Below are positions 1 to 7,656 of a stretch of 11,285 bases of DNA, in pieces. Source of the stretch: Moraxellaceae bacterium UBA2032 (GTDB lineage Bacteria > Pseudomonadota > Gammaproteobacteria > Pseudomonadales > Moraxellaceae). The notes beneath the pieces were generated by a model that was not told the DNA's origin, searched no databases, and was given only the letters and a program-made list of their open reading frames with translations. A program made the position numbers and the translations under genes. Where the stretch lies: NCBI GenBank assembly GCA_002333125.1, contig DDBM01000255.1, positions 1-11,285 of the forward strand, in the 5' to 3' direction. How positions within the stretch are numbered: position 1 is the first letter of the stretch; each line of letters begins with the position of its first letter.

Positions 1-53
1 AATTGTCGTGTACAGAGATATAAAATATAGAGAGGCTTTTGAGTATTATCCAT
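1..53 (-). CDS. possible 5' end of an unidentified gene running off the left edge
   Basis: An ATG at 53-51 opens 17 codons without a stop up to the window edge. It is preceded by an AGGT about eight bases upstream, a usable ribosome binding site. The visible peptide begins MDNTQKPLYILYLCTRQ. The 'ILYLCT' stretch is reminiscent of the first beta strand and active-site cysteine of low-molecular-weight tyrosine phosphatase or ArsC-type arsenate reductase proteins (ILFLCTGNS), but 17 codons cannot establish that and the rest of the C-X5-R loop lies outside. It does not resemble the PheS N-terminus, which is what usually follows rplT in this group. An open frame this short is also expected by chance. 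Confidence 0.2.
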   Translation of the reverse strand, partial: MDNTQKPLYILYLCTRQ

Positions 54-75
54 AATATATACCTATTTTACATAC

Positions 76-114
76 AAAAAAGGGAAGTGGCCACGAAGCC
101 CTCCCCCCTTTTTT
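76..114 (-). terminator. intrinsic terminator after rplT (probably bidirectional)
   Basis: AAAAAAGGG at 76-84 is the exact reverse complement of CCCTTTTTT at 106-114, giving a nine-pair outer stem. The interior contains GTGGCCAC and can add a small GGC/GCC stem. In the minus-strand transcript it ends in CCC plus six U, a standard Rho-independent terminator about 60 bases past the rplT stop. The plus strand also ends in a C-rich stem arm and six T, so it may also stop transcription entering from the left. Confidence 0.8.
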
Positions 115-164
115 AAGCCTTTAAATTATATTTTGCTTAACACAATTTATAAATTAAAAGGCTT
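115..164. repeat. AT-rich imperfect inverted repeat between rplT and its terminator
   Basis: The 13-base arms AAGCCTTTAAATT (115-127) and AATTAAAAGGCTT (152-164) are complementary with one mismatch. In the transcript this forms an A/U-rich stem-loop just before the GC-containing terminator. It has no following U tract in the minus direction, so it is not itself a terminator. It may be a 3'-end stabilising hairpin or have no function. Confidence 0.4.
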
Positions 165-176
165 GTGTCACTTTGC

Positions 177-533
177 TTAGGCGAGGCTAGCTTTAGCTTT
201 TTGAGCTATAGCAGCAAACGCAATCGCATCATGCACAGCAATATCGGCTAAAACGCGACGATCGATTTCGATTGCCGCTTTTTTTAGACCATTGATTAAA
301 CGGCTGTAAGACAAACCATTTAAACGAGCTGCTGCGTTGATACGAGCAATCCACAAAGCGCGGAATTGACGTTTCTTTTGACGACGGTCACGATAAGCAT
401 ATTGACCTGCTTTGATAACCGCTTGAAAAGCAACACGATACACGCGTGAACGCGCACCGTAATAACCTTTTGCACGCTCAAGAATTTTTTTGTGACGACG
501 ATGCGCTACAACACCACGTTTTACACGAGCCAT
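177..533 (-). CDS. rplT: 50S ribosomal protein L20
   Basis: Encodes 118 residues, the family's usual length. L20 binds 23S rRNA early in assembly of the large subunit and, in E. coli, also represses translation of its own operon. The sequence is recognisable from its first residues, [18 protein letters not shown], then [14 protein letters not shown], the basic [14 protein letters not shown] segment and [20 protein letters not shown]. The N-terminal third is strongly basic, as expected for the rRNA-binding extension. The start is supported by GGAGAG at 541-546, seven bases before the ATG. It is the last gene of the thrS-infC-rpmI-rplT operon, 17 bases after rpmI, and a strong terminator follows. 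The pheS-pheT genes that often follow rplT in gammaproteobacteria are not seen directly downstream. Confidence 0.98.
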   Translation of the reverse strand: MARVKRGVVAHRRHKKILERAKGYYGARSRVYRVAFQAVIKAGQYAYRDRRQKKRQFRALWIARINAAARLNGLSYSRLINGLKKAAIEIDRRVLADIAVHDAIAFAAIAQKAKASLA

Positions 534-550
534 TTTTTATCTCTCCAAAA

Positions 551-748
551 TTAAGCGTTAGGCAACATACGTTGTACTGATGGAACATCACAAGCCGCAA
601 CCTGTGTACAACCACGCAATTGACGAATACGCTTAGCTGATTTTTTGGTTAGAATATGACGTTTAAACGCTTGTTTACGTTTAAAGCCATTGGCTGTTTT
701 TTTGAAGCGTTTAGCCGCTCCACGCACTGTCTTGATTTTAGCAGACAT
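551..748 (-). CDS. rpmI: 50S ribosomal protein L35
   Basis: Encodes 65 residues, the same length as E. coli L35. The protein is a small, very basic component of the large ribosomal subunit. Diagnostic stretches are [20 protein letters not shown] near the N-terminus and [18 protein letters not shown] in the middle. The C-terminal part ([12 protein letters not shown]) corresponds to the usual 'DV..V.RMLP' tail. Two cysteines around residues 47-53 are a minor peculiarity. The start has GAGG at 754-757 with five-base spacing. It lies 95 bases downstream of infC, a gap that contains a strand-specific hairpin (782-805) in the position where E. coli L20 represses rpmI translation, and 17 bases upstream of rplT. 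Confidence 0.97.
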   Translation of the reverse strand: MSAKIKTVRGAAKRFKKTANGFKRKQAFKRHILTKKSAKRIRQLRGCTQVAACDVPSVQRMLPNA

Positions 749-781
749 AATAACCTCGTTAAATAAACCCTTTTAGCGCAC

Positions 782-805
782 AGGCTCACATAAAAATGCA
801 AGCCT
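782..805 (-). promoter_or_regulatory. rpmI leader hairpin, candidate L20 translational operator
   Basis: AGGCTCACAT (782-791), loop AAAA, then ATGCAAGCCT (796-805). In the minus-strand transcript all ten positions pair, two of them as G-U wobbles (787/800 and 788/799). On the plus strand those two positions would be C-A mismatches. A second AGGCU copy just 5' (minus strand, at 808-813) can pair with the same AGCCUG arm as an alternative. The stem ends about 33 bases before the rpmI start. In E. coli L20 binds structured RNA between infC and rpmI to repress both ribosomal protein genes; assigning that role here is inference from position. Confidence 0.45.
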
Positions 806-828
806 ACAGCCTGAGGGTAAGAAACTCG

Positions 829-842
829 CGGTACGAGTACCG
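829..842 (-). repeat. short hairpin directly after the infC stop
   Basis: CGGTACGAGTACCG is a perfect inverted repeat, best folded as a five-pair stem CGGUA/UACCG with a four-base loop. It starts one base after the infC stop codon. A neighbouring CGAG allows an alternative CUCG/CGAG stem. There is no U tract, so it is not a terminator. It may mark a processing or stability element, or part of the folded infC-rpmI spacer. Confidence 0.35.
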
Positions 843-843
843 T

Positions 844-1404
844 TTATTTCTTTTTCTTAGGGCCAATGAGCATAGACATCATACGACCCTCCATTTTGGG
901 ATGTTGTTCAACAGTCCCTAGCTCACTTAAGTCAATTTCCATACGTTGCAGCATTTTCATGCCTAACTGTTGGTGAGCTACTTCACGTCCGCGAAAACGC
1001 AACGTAATTTTTGCCTTGTCGCCTTCTTCTAAGAAACGACTCAACGCTTTTAACTTGACTTGATAATCTGCTTCTTCGGTACCTGGACGTACCTTAATTT
1101 CTTTAATTTGCACTTGATGCTGTTTTTTCTTGGCATCTTTTTGTTTTTGCTTTAGCTCAAACACGTGTTTGCCGTAATCCATAATACGACATACGGGTGG
1201 TTCGGCATTTGGCACGATTTCTACCAAGTCTAACTGCACGGATTCTGCCGCCGACAAAGCGTCGCGCAATGAAACCACGCCAACTTGTTCGCCATCTTTA
1301 TCGATTAAGCGGACTTCTTTGGCGCGGATATCCCCATTAATCGCAGCGCGCTGCTTAGCGTCTTTAGATTGCTGCGGTTTTTCTGGCTTGCTATTAATTG
1401 TCAT
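844..1404 (-). CDS. infC: translation initiation factor IF-3
   Basis: IF3 binds the 30S subunit, proofreads the initiator tRNA and start codon, and prevents premature 50S joining. The N-terminal domain is seen in [19 protein letters not shown] and [11 protein letters not shown], followed by [21 protein letters not shown] lysine-rich linker (about residues 83-98) leads into the C-terminal domain with [38 protein letters not shown] and the closing GPKKKK. Length from the ATG is 186 residues, slightly more than the 180 of E. coli. The ATG overlaps the thrS stop in an ATGA. The only Shine-Dalgarno (GGAG, 1407-1410) is just two bases from this ATG but eight bases from an in-frame ATT at 1398-1396 (codon 3). 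AUU is the classical autoregulated infC start, so the true product may begin there (184 residues). Confidence 0.97.
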   Translation of the reverse strand: MTINSKPEKPQQSKDAKQRAAINGDIRAKEVRLIDKDGEQVGVVSLRDALSAAESVQLDLVEIVPNAEPPVCRIMDYGKHVFELKQKQKDAKKKQHQVQIKEIKVRPGTEEADYQVKLKALSRFLEEGDKAKITLRFRGREVAHQQLGMKMLQRMEIDLSELGTVEQHPKMEGRMMSMLIGPKKKK

Positions 1405-1410
1405 TTCTCC
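1396..1410 (-). promoter_or_regulatory. infC ribosome binding site and candidate AUU start
   Basis: In the transcript order: GGAG (1410-1407), AA, AUG (1404-1402), ACA, AUU (1398-1396). Two-base spacing to the AUG is too tight for efficient initiation, while eight bases to the AUU is near optimal. IF3 discriminates against AUU starts, and this is how infC is autoregulated in E. coli. The AUG may be an incidental result of the overlap with the thrS UGA stop. Confidence 0.6.
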
Positions 1411-3326
1411 AAAGAAACACGGCCACGTTGCGCTATATCAGCCCGTAATTTAGCGGCAAATTCGTCTAAGCTCATGTTGCCTAAATCTTTGCCTTCACGA
1501 GTACGCACCGAGACTGTATTTTGTTCAACTTCACGATCCCCTACCACTAACAGGTAAGGCACTCGCTCTAGGGTTCTTTCGCGGATTTTAAAGCCTATTT
1601 TCTCGTTTCTCAAGTCACTTAGCACACGAAACCCTTGTGCTTGAAGTTGATTAACGAAATTTTTAGTTGCTTCTGCTTGGTGGTCGGTAATATTCATGAC
1701 CACTGCTTGAACAGGAGCCAACCACGGCGGTAATAAACCCGCATAATGTTCGATTAAAATACCAATAAAGCGTTCAAAAGAACCTAAAATCGCACGGTGT
1801 AACATAACAGGTGCGCGACGGGTGTTATCTTCCGCCACATAATTAGCATCTAAACGCAAGGGCATATTAAAATCGCATTGGATTGTACCACATTGCCACA
1901 CACGGCCAAGACAATCTTTTAAAGAAAATTCGATTTTTGGCCCGTAAAATGCGCCTTCGCCTGCCTGTAACTGCCAATCTAAGCCTGCTGCATTAAGTGC
2001 ATCTGCCAAGGCTTGCTCGGCTACGTCCCACAATGCTTCGTCACCAACCCGTTTTGCAGGGCGTGTCGAGAGCTTCATTTGTACATCATCAAAGCCAAAG
2101 TCTTTATAAACTTGCAAAGTTAAGGCAATAAAATCGGCAACTTCGGCACCAATTTGCTCACGAGTACAAAAAATATGGGCATCATCTTGGGTAAATCCAC
2201 GCACCCGCATAATACCATGCAAAGAACCCGATGGCTCATTACGATGACAAGAGCCAAACTCTGCCAAACGTAAAGGTAAATCACGGTAAGATTTTAAACC
2301 TTGATTAAACACTTGCACATGACACGGGCAATTCATGGGTTTAACCGCATAATGACGATTTTCGGAGTGGGTAGTAAACATACTTTCGGCATAATTTGCC
2401 GCATGACCCGAACGCTCCCACAAGCTAATATCCACCACTTGCGGGGTTTTAATTTCTTGATAGCCATTGGCGTTTTGTACTTGGCGCATATATTGCTCAA
2501 GCACTTGGTACAAAGTCCAACCATTAGGATGCCAAAATACCATACCAGGGGCTTCGTCTTGCACATGAAATAAACCAAGCTGTTTGCCTAGTTTACGATG
2601 GTCACGCTTGCCCGCTTCTTCTAACCGCATTAAGTAGGCTTGTAAGTCTTTTTTGTTAGCCCAACACGTGCCGTAAATACGCTGCAACATGGCATTGTTG
2701 CTATCGCCACGCCAATAAGCCCCTGCGACTTTGGTTAATTTAAAGGCTTTTAATTTACCGACCGAAGGTACATGAGGCCCACGACATAAGTCGATAAAAT
2801 CGCCTTGACGGTAAAAAGACAAGTCTTGCTGGGTATCAATACTGCTAATAATTTCGACTTTGTATTGTTCGCCCATTTTTTCAAAAAATGCAACCGCCTC
2901 ATCACGAGACATTAAAGAACGCACTACAGGCGTATCTTTAGCGGCTAATTCTTCCATGCGTTTTTCGATTTTAACTAAATCATCTGTGGTAAAGGCACGC
3001 TCAAACGCAAAATCATAAAAAAAGCCATCGTCAATCACAGGCCCAATAGTTACTTGTACACTTGGATATAATTCTTTAACCGCCATGGCTAATAAGTGGG
3101 CGCAAGAGTGGCGTAATACTTCTAAACCATCGCTGTCTTTTTCGGTCACAATACTCAGTTGTATATCTTCATTAATTAAGTATGAGGTATCAAACAATTG
3201 GCCATTCACTTTGCCTGCCAAAGCCGCTTTGGCTAAACCCGCACCAATACTGGCGGCAACATCGGCAATAGTAACGGCTTGGTCAAACGTACGTTGTGAT
3301 CCATCGGGTAGTGTGATTATTGGCAT
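1401..3326 (-). CDS. thrS: threonyl-tRNA synthetase
   Basis: Cytoplasmic class II synthetase that activates threonine and charges tRNA-Thr. Its 641 residues match the 642 of E. coli, and the domains are in the usual order. The TGS domain (about 1-61) opens with [14 protein letters not shown]. The editing domain has HSCAH (His73, His77) and CRGPH (Cys181, His185), the set that removes mischarged serine. In the catalytic core, Cys333 (MNCPCH), His384 (DDAHIF) and His510 (VMLHRAI) align with the E. coli zinc ligands, and Arg362 lies in motif 2 (HRNEPSG). The motif 3 arginine is in GSFERFIG near 519. The C-terminal anticodon-binding domain begins around 535 and includes [19 protein letters not shown]. 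All key residues are present. It is first in the translation operon and its stop overlaps the infC ATG. Its AGG (3341-3339) is about 11-12 bases from the start, a weak site that would suit leader-based control. Confidence 0.98.
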   Translation of the reverse strand: MPIITLPDGSQRTFDQAVTIADVAASIGAGLAKAALAGKVNGQLFDTSYLINEDIQLSIVTEKDSDGLEVLRHSCAHLLAMAVKELYPSVQVTIGPVIDDGFFYDFAFERAFTTDDLVKIEKRMEELAAKDTPVVRSLMSRDEAVAFFEKMGEQYKVEIISSIDTQQDLSFYRQGDFIDLCRGPHVPSVGKLKAFKLTKVAGAYWRGDSNNAMLQRIYGTCWANKKDLQAYLMRLEEAGKRDHRKLGKQLGLFHVQDEAPGMVFWHPNGWTLYQVLEQYMRQVQNANGYQEIKTPQVVDISLWERSGHAANYAESMFTTHSENRHYAVKPMNCPCHVQVFNQGLKSYRDLPLRLAEFGSCHRNEPSGSLHGIMRVRGFTQDDAHIFCTREQIGAEVADFIALTLQVYKDFGFDDVQMKLSTRPAKRVGDEALWDVAEQALADALNAAGLDWQLQAGEGAFYGPKIEFSLKDCLGRVWQCGTIQCDFNMPLRLDANYVAEDNTRRAPVMLHRAILGSFERFIGILIEHYAGLLPPWLAPVQAVVMNITDHQAEATKNFVNQLQAQGFRVLSDLRNEKIGFKIRERTLERVPYLLVVGDREVEQNTVSVRTREGKDLGNMSLDEFAAKLRADIAQRGRVSLEK

Positions 3327-3477
3327 TTTTTCATTTTTCCTAAGGTGTGATTTACACGCTATCTCATAAAATGATAGATAACATTAACTGCGTAAATCGT
3401 GGCTATCTTTTGGCAGTGGTGACTCATACAAAAAGTCACGTAACGTCGAGATTGCACCAACAACAAGTTTTTCTAAT
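3327..3477 (-). promoter_or_regulatory. thrS 5' leader with several small stem-loops
   Basis: This is the stretch between the hairpin at 3484-3521 and the thrS start. Reading the transcript, visible pairings are GTGACT/AGTCAC (3439-3419), a UCAU/AUGA stem near 3379-3361, and GTGT/ACAC (3356-3344) ending just before the AGG of the ribosome binding site. GATAGC occurs twice (about 3407-3402 and 3363-3358) with one CTATC between them, so alternative pairings are possible. In E. coli ThrRS binds tRNA-like stems upstream of the thrS start and blocks translation. Placement fits such an operator, but I could not identify an anticodon-like CGU loop. No convincing sigma-70 promoter was recognised here. 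Confidence 0.3.
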
Positions 3478-3529
3478 AAAAAAGCCTATCGTCACCCGTA
3501 CTGATGGGCGTTGTAATAGGCAGTTTTTT
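3478..3529 (-). terminator. bidirectional hairpin with U tract between tamB and thrS
   Basis: GCCTAT (3484-3489) pairs with ATAGGC (3516-3521). An inner CACCC (3493-3497)/GGGCG (3506-3510) stem is fully paired in the minus transcript through a G-U wobble but mismatched on the plus strand. Six A at 3478-3483 give a U6 tract in the minus direction, and six T at 3524-3529 do the same on plus. It most simply terminates tamB transcription. If the thrS promoter lies upstream of it, it would instead act as an attenuator. Confidence 0.65.
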
Positions 3530-3560
3530 AGAATCAGCAAGGCGGGTGAAGACTCAAAAC

Positions 3561-3587
3561 TTATTGCTTTTTAAACCTAAGCAATAA
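3561..3587 (-). terminator. first hairpin after tamB, weak terminator
   Basis: TTATTGCTT (3561-3569) and AAGCAATAA (3579-3587) are perfectly complementary over nine bases with a nine-base loop, about 20 bases past the tamB stop. In the transcript it is followed by GUUUUGAG, a poor U tract, and the stem is A/U-rich. Termination here is probably partial, with the hairpin at 3484-3521 as a second stop. Confidence 0.5.
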
Positions 3588-3606
3588 ATCGCGCGTTGAT
3601 TCTACG

Positions 3607-6600
3607 CTAAAATTTAAAGTTGTAAAACAAATCTAAGGCACTTTCTAAAGAAGAAATGGCCTCTAAATACAAGTTTTTGTTTAATTTATAACGTAAGGTA
3701 ACTTTGTTAACGGGTGTAAAAACACCTACGCCATAGCGTAAATATAAGCTCGGGGTTAAATAACCTGAAACGGTAAACTGTGCGTCATCACCACTTCCTT
3801 CGGCACTTAACGCCACATCCTTAACACCTAACGCAGTGCCAATGCCACTTGCTAAACCCTGCCCACCTTTAACTCCGAGGCTCAGTGCGGCAGATGCTAA
3901 TAACGCACCATCATTTTTGCCCGAGCTATTAGGGTCTAGAATCGCTAATTGCCCATCTTGATATAAAGGTCTGCCTAGTAATAAATAGCCTAACATTTCG
4001 TCTTGGCTCATGGGGCTATCGGCAAATAAGGTTAAATTAGGCAAATTGGCACGGCCATCGACACGCACACCCACGACTTTATCATCAACTTCTTTAATTG
4101 CTTCTATCGCTAAAGCAGGCTGTGCTATCGAACCTGCAAATAAAATTTGGCCTTGTCTAATGTTTAGTCTTTGGCCATAGGCTTCATACTTAGCTTCTTT
4201 ATCAAGTTGGATTTCGCCAATGGCTTGCATCACACGTGGTGGCTTTTGTTGTAGTTTTAAACTGCCTGTTAATTTACTTTGCAAACCAAAACCACTAAAA
4301 AACACGTTTTCACCTAACTGTAAATCGATATCGGCATTTACGCTCCATACACGACTAATTTTTTTACTCACTTTGATATTATCTTTGCCAAGTAAATCAA
4401 CAATTTTAATATCGGTAGATAACGGTACGGCTTTATCTGACAAACTTTCTGGTTTTAATAAGGCATCTTCTACTAAAGCCTCACCCGTAACATTAACTAA
4501 ATAAGGCTCTATATTGAGTTTAATTTTGGGGCTAACTTTGGCAGTAAATAGTGGTTTTTGAGCCAACTCTAAACGGTTGCCTTCGATATTTAACTCAACA
4601 TTAGGTGTTTGCTCATGCCATTGGGCTTGCCCCAACATATTAGCCACACCGCCACCACTATTGAGTCGGCCTTGAATCGTCGCTTCTTTACCACGAATAC
4701 TGGCTTGAATATTAGTTTGTGTAATATCTATAGGAATATTTTTGGCAAGTGCTTCGCCATCTTTTAAGCTAAATTCACCATAAAAATCAGGTCGCGTAAT
4801 ATCGCCTGTTAAACCACCTGACAAGTTCATTTCGCCTGCTAAATGCCGCATATTAGGCAAAAAGGGTTTAAGAATGGCTAAATTGACTTTTTCTAATAGC
4901 ATTGCACCATTAATTTGATAAGGCGTAGTTTGAGGATTAATACGCGCATCGATATAACCTTGACCCATATTAGGTGCTTGCATATCAAATCTAAAAGCGA
5001 TGTTGTTTTCTGCGTCATCTTTAGCTGTTAAGCGTAATTGATGATAAGGAAAAGTTAAGGCTTCACCTTCATCTTGTATTAGGCCAAGCTCACCGTTATT
5101 AGTGAGCACATTAGCACTAAAATGAGGTGGCTGATTAGCGACCCAGTCTAATGCTGCTTGTCCCTCCAAAGCACCACGCCACGCTAAACCTGCAGGAAAT
5201 AAGGCACTCAAACGACTAATTTCAAGTTGATTTAAAGCAATGTTGGCATGAGCTTGTGTGGGGCTGGCCAATAACACTTCTTGATTACACAATTGCGCCT
5301 GCTCTGCTTGCCAACAATGTGCCGCCATAGACACTTGTTTTTGCTGCATTTGCCATATTAGCGCAAAAGGTTGCTGTTGTAGCCACAAAAAATCCTGCAC
5401 TTTAACTATGCCACTTTCGCTTTGGCCTTGCCAATTAAACTTATCATCAAGTGCGCCTTGCAATACGCCTTCGGCAACCACAGGTTCAGCCAACACTTGC
5501 CAAGTTAATTGATGCTGCTTTTGGGTGCCATTTAAAGAAATACCCATATCAGGAATAACCCGATTAGCCACTTGTATTTGATGTGCGCTTAACTGTAATT
5601 GGCTTTGCTCTTCGCCTAGTGCCTGTAATGTGCCATATAATGTTGCTGTATCAACGCTTACTTTTTTATCTATTGCTAAGTCTTGAGCCCATAAATCCAT
5701 AACAGTGAATGAGGGTTTTTGATTTTGACCACGCACCGCCACCATGCCGTTAAGCTGCCCTTGTAACTGTGGCAACAACTGACTTAAATCATTTAACTGG
5801 GTATCGGCAATTAAGTTCCATGTATTTTGCGTTAAACCCCCATCGAGTTGAAGTTGATTATTACCCCAGATTATTTGGGTTTGTTGAGTGCTAAATGTGG
5901 GAATATGGGCAAGCAAAAATTGACTCAAATCTATATTAAATTGAGGTGAATCTATATGAAGCGGCAAACCTTTAAATGTGCCTTGTAGCTGTGTTTGTGC
6001 TAGTTGCAAGGCTTTATGTTGTGAACTCCATTGCCCAGCCACTTCGCTTAAACCTGTTATTTGTGCTGTTACACTGGGTAGCCATGCCTCGGTTTTTAAA
6101 TCTTCAAACTGCAAACGACTATGCCATGCCAAACCTTGATGCCAAGTCAGCTGCCCATCACCGTTAATATGCCCACTCTCACCCTGATACTGTAATTGGC
6201 TAAAGTTTAATTGCTTTGTTTGGCCTTTGGCATCAAATTGCCAGTCACCTTGAGGTGTTTTGTTTGTTAGTAAATTAGCTGTTACTTTAAGCGTATAGTT
6301 ATCGGGTATTCCCTGATAATTTAGCTGACCTTTTTGACTATCAAATACCTCTAATGCAGGTAATCGGCGTTTGATATTTTGCCAAGAGGCTTGGATTTGT
6401 TGTGGTTGCTGCCAGTGCCAAAACCATGACGGGCTTTGTTGTTGAATATGCCACTGCTCTTTATTGTTCCAGTTGCCTAATACGGTGAGCTGTGAATGGG
6501 TCGCACTCGCTACGCCTTTGGTGTGCATTTTTCCTGATAAAACAGGGAGATAATGCTGCACAACTGGCCATTGTTTGGCTAAATCAACACCAAACCAATT

Positions 6601-7656
6601 GCTATTTAAGTCCCATGTTAAGCCTTTGTGCCACGATACTTCGCCATTAATTGCCAACAAACCACCTAATAGTGTTCGAGCCTCTAAGCTATCAATTTGG
6701 ATTTTATGCCAATCCGTTTGAGCAAATGCGCGATATTCGCCTTGTGGCAATAATTTGCTTTTTAAATCGGCATTAAGACTTAAATTAAGCTGCTGCTTAG
6801 TACCGTTGACCATTAGCTGACCATAACGACTACTAAAGCCCTGCTCTTTAAGCCACGGCAACTCTAACTTTCCCCAACGTAATGTGGCCTGATAATCTAA
6901 GGTAGGTATTAATAAATCAACGGTGCTGCTTAAAGCAATGGGCAAATCACGACTCACTAGCTCTAAACCTAAGTTGGCAAAATCGCCTACGCCTTTAACA
7001 GATAAAGGTTTCAGTTGTTTGTTTTGCCAAAACTTAGCTTGTACTAAACCATGCGCTTGAATGGGATAATTGTCTTGAGTTTTTAATTGACCTTGCAATT
7101 GCACGTTAAATTGTGGATGTACAAAGTTTACATCACCTAATTGTAATTGCGTTTTATACCAAGACGCGGATGCTAAAGCTAAACGTTCGATGGGAATAAT
7201 AAATCCACGCTTGTCAATTTTGGCATCGGTTAGTACGCCGTCATCTAACACAATATGCAAGGGTAAATTAATGTATTTTAATTGGGTTGGCTTATTGGTA
7301 GGTGGCGCGTGTAAATCTAAAGTAACACCTTGTCCATACAGGGTATTAACGCGCAACTCTTTGGCCAATAAAGCTGCCCATGTAATATTTAACTGTAAAC
7401 GATTGGCCTGCAAATAAAAGGTTTTACCTGTAAATCTAAAATTTTTTAACTGAATACCATTGATTAAATCACCACTGACAACTTCATATTTAACTAATTT
7501 TTGCAGTTGTACGGCTTTTTCGAGCAACCAGCGAGAGCCTGTTGCCGAGTGTGCCAATAATACTAACGCCAGCCATACCATAAACAGCAACAGCAACACC
7601 GCCACTAAAACATGACTGATACTACGCCATAAAAACAGACTCGTCTTTTTAAGCAT
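3607..7656 (-). CDS. tamB: translocation and assembly module inner-membrane protein TamB (AsmA-like family)
   Basis: Large periplasm-spanning protein of 1349 residues, somewhat longer than the 1259 of E. coli. A single N-terminal membrane anchor (about residues 14-37, VLVAVLLLLFMVWLALVLL) is followed by HSATGSRWLLEKAVQ, the usual entry into the TamB repeat region. The long middle is made of alternating short beta strands with many Gln, Leu and Trp residues, as expected for a hydrophobic beta-taco groove. The C-terminal TamB domain (formerly DUF490) is clear: GYLLLGRP from about 1223, a glycine/alanine-rich ALSLGVKGGQGLASG segment, LRYGVGVF, and the terminal LDLFYNFKF. It works with TamA in outer-membrane protein assembly, and AsmA-like proteins are also implicated in phospholipid transport to the outer membrane. 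The ATG directly abuts the TAA of tamA with no strong ribosome binding site, which suggests coupled translation. Confidence 0.95.
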   Translation of the reverse strand: MLKKTSLFLWRSISHVLVAVLLLLFMVWLALVLLAHSATGSRWLLEKAVQLQKLVKYEVVSGDLINGIQLKNFRFTGKTFYLQANRLQLNITWAALLAKELRVNTLYGQGVTLDLHAPPTNKPTQLKYINLPLHIVLDDGVLTDAKIDKRGFIIPIERLALASASWYKTQLQLGDVNFVHPQFNVQLQGQLKTQDNYPIQAHGLVQAKFWQNKQLKPLSVKGVGDFANLGLELVSRDLPIALSSTVDLLIPTLDYQATLRWGKLELPWLKEQGFSSRYGQLMVNGTKQQLNLSLNADLKSKLLPQGEYRAFAQTDWHKIQIDSLEARTLLGGLLAINGEVSWHKGLTWDLNSNWFGVDLAKQWPVVQHYLPVLSGKMHTKGVASATHSQLTVLGNWNNKEQWHIQQQSPSWFWHWQQPQQIQASWQNIKRRLPALEVFDSQKGQLNYQGIPDNYTLKVTANLLTNKTPQGDWQFDAKGQTKQLNFSQLQYQGESGHINGDGQLTWHQGLAWHSRLQFEDLKTEAWLPSVTAQITGLSEVAGQWSSQHKALQLAQTQLQGTFKGLPLHIDSPQFNIDLSQFLLAHIPTFSTQQTQIIWGNNQLQLDGGLTQNTWNLIADTQLNDLSQLLPQLQGQLNGMVAVRGQNQKPSFTVMDLWAQDLAIDKKVSVDTATLYGTLQALGEEQSQLQLSAHQIQVANRVIPDMGISLNGTQKQHQLTWQVLAEPVVAEGVLQGALDDKFNWQGQSESGIVKVQDFLWLQQQPFALIWQMQQKQVSMAAHCWQAEQAQLCNQEVLLASPTQAHANIALNQLEISRLSALFPAGLAWRGALEGQAALDWVANQPPHFSANVLTNNGELGLIQDEGEALTFPYHQLRLTAKDDAENNIAFRFDMQAPNMGQGYIDARINPQTTPYQINGAMLLEKVNLAILKPFLPNMRHLAGEMNLSGGLTGDITRPDFYGEFSLKDGEALAKNIPIDITQTNIQASIRGKEATIQGRLNSGGGVANMLGQAQWHEQTPNVELNIEGNRLELAQKPLFTAKVSPKIKLNIEPYLVNVTGEALVEDALLKPESLSDKAVPLSTDIKIVDLLGKDNIKVSKKISRVWSVNADIDLQLGENVFFSGFGLQSKLTGSLKLQQKPPRVMQAIGEIQLDKEAKYEAYGQRLNIRQGQILFAGSIAQPALAIEAIKEVDDKVVGVRVDGRANLPNLTLFADSPMSQDEMLGYLLLGRPLYQDGQLAILDPNSSGKNDGALLASAALSLGVKGGQGLASGIGTALGVKDVALSAEGSGDDAQFTVSGYLTPSLYLRYGVGVFTPVNKVTLRYKLNKNLYLEAISSLESALDLFYNFKF

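Noticed and set aside
125..130. Perfect TATAAT on the minus strand as a promoter for the left-edge frame
   Set aside because: No matching -35 at the proper distance, and the strong terminator at 76-114 lies between it and the frame.
2301..2578. Frames on both strands inside thrS
   Set aside because: They lie entirely inside the conserved catalytic core of ThrRS in other frames and have low-quality composition, typical shadows.
3359..3427. 22-codon open frame upstream of thrS (MSHHCQKIATIYAV...) as an attenuation leader peptide
   Set aside because: It has no ribosome binding site and only one threonine codon, so it does not fit amino-acid-sensing attenuation for ThrRS.
3347..3574. Plus-strand 75-codon frame across the tamB-thrS spacer
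   Set aside because: It runs through two hairpins and overlaps the 5' end leader of thrS, has no recognisable family features and no good ribosome binding site.
4220..4504. Plus-strand 94-codon frame inside tamB
   Set aside because: It is antisense to a clearly coding region, with no promoter, ribosome binding site or recognisable motif.
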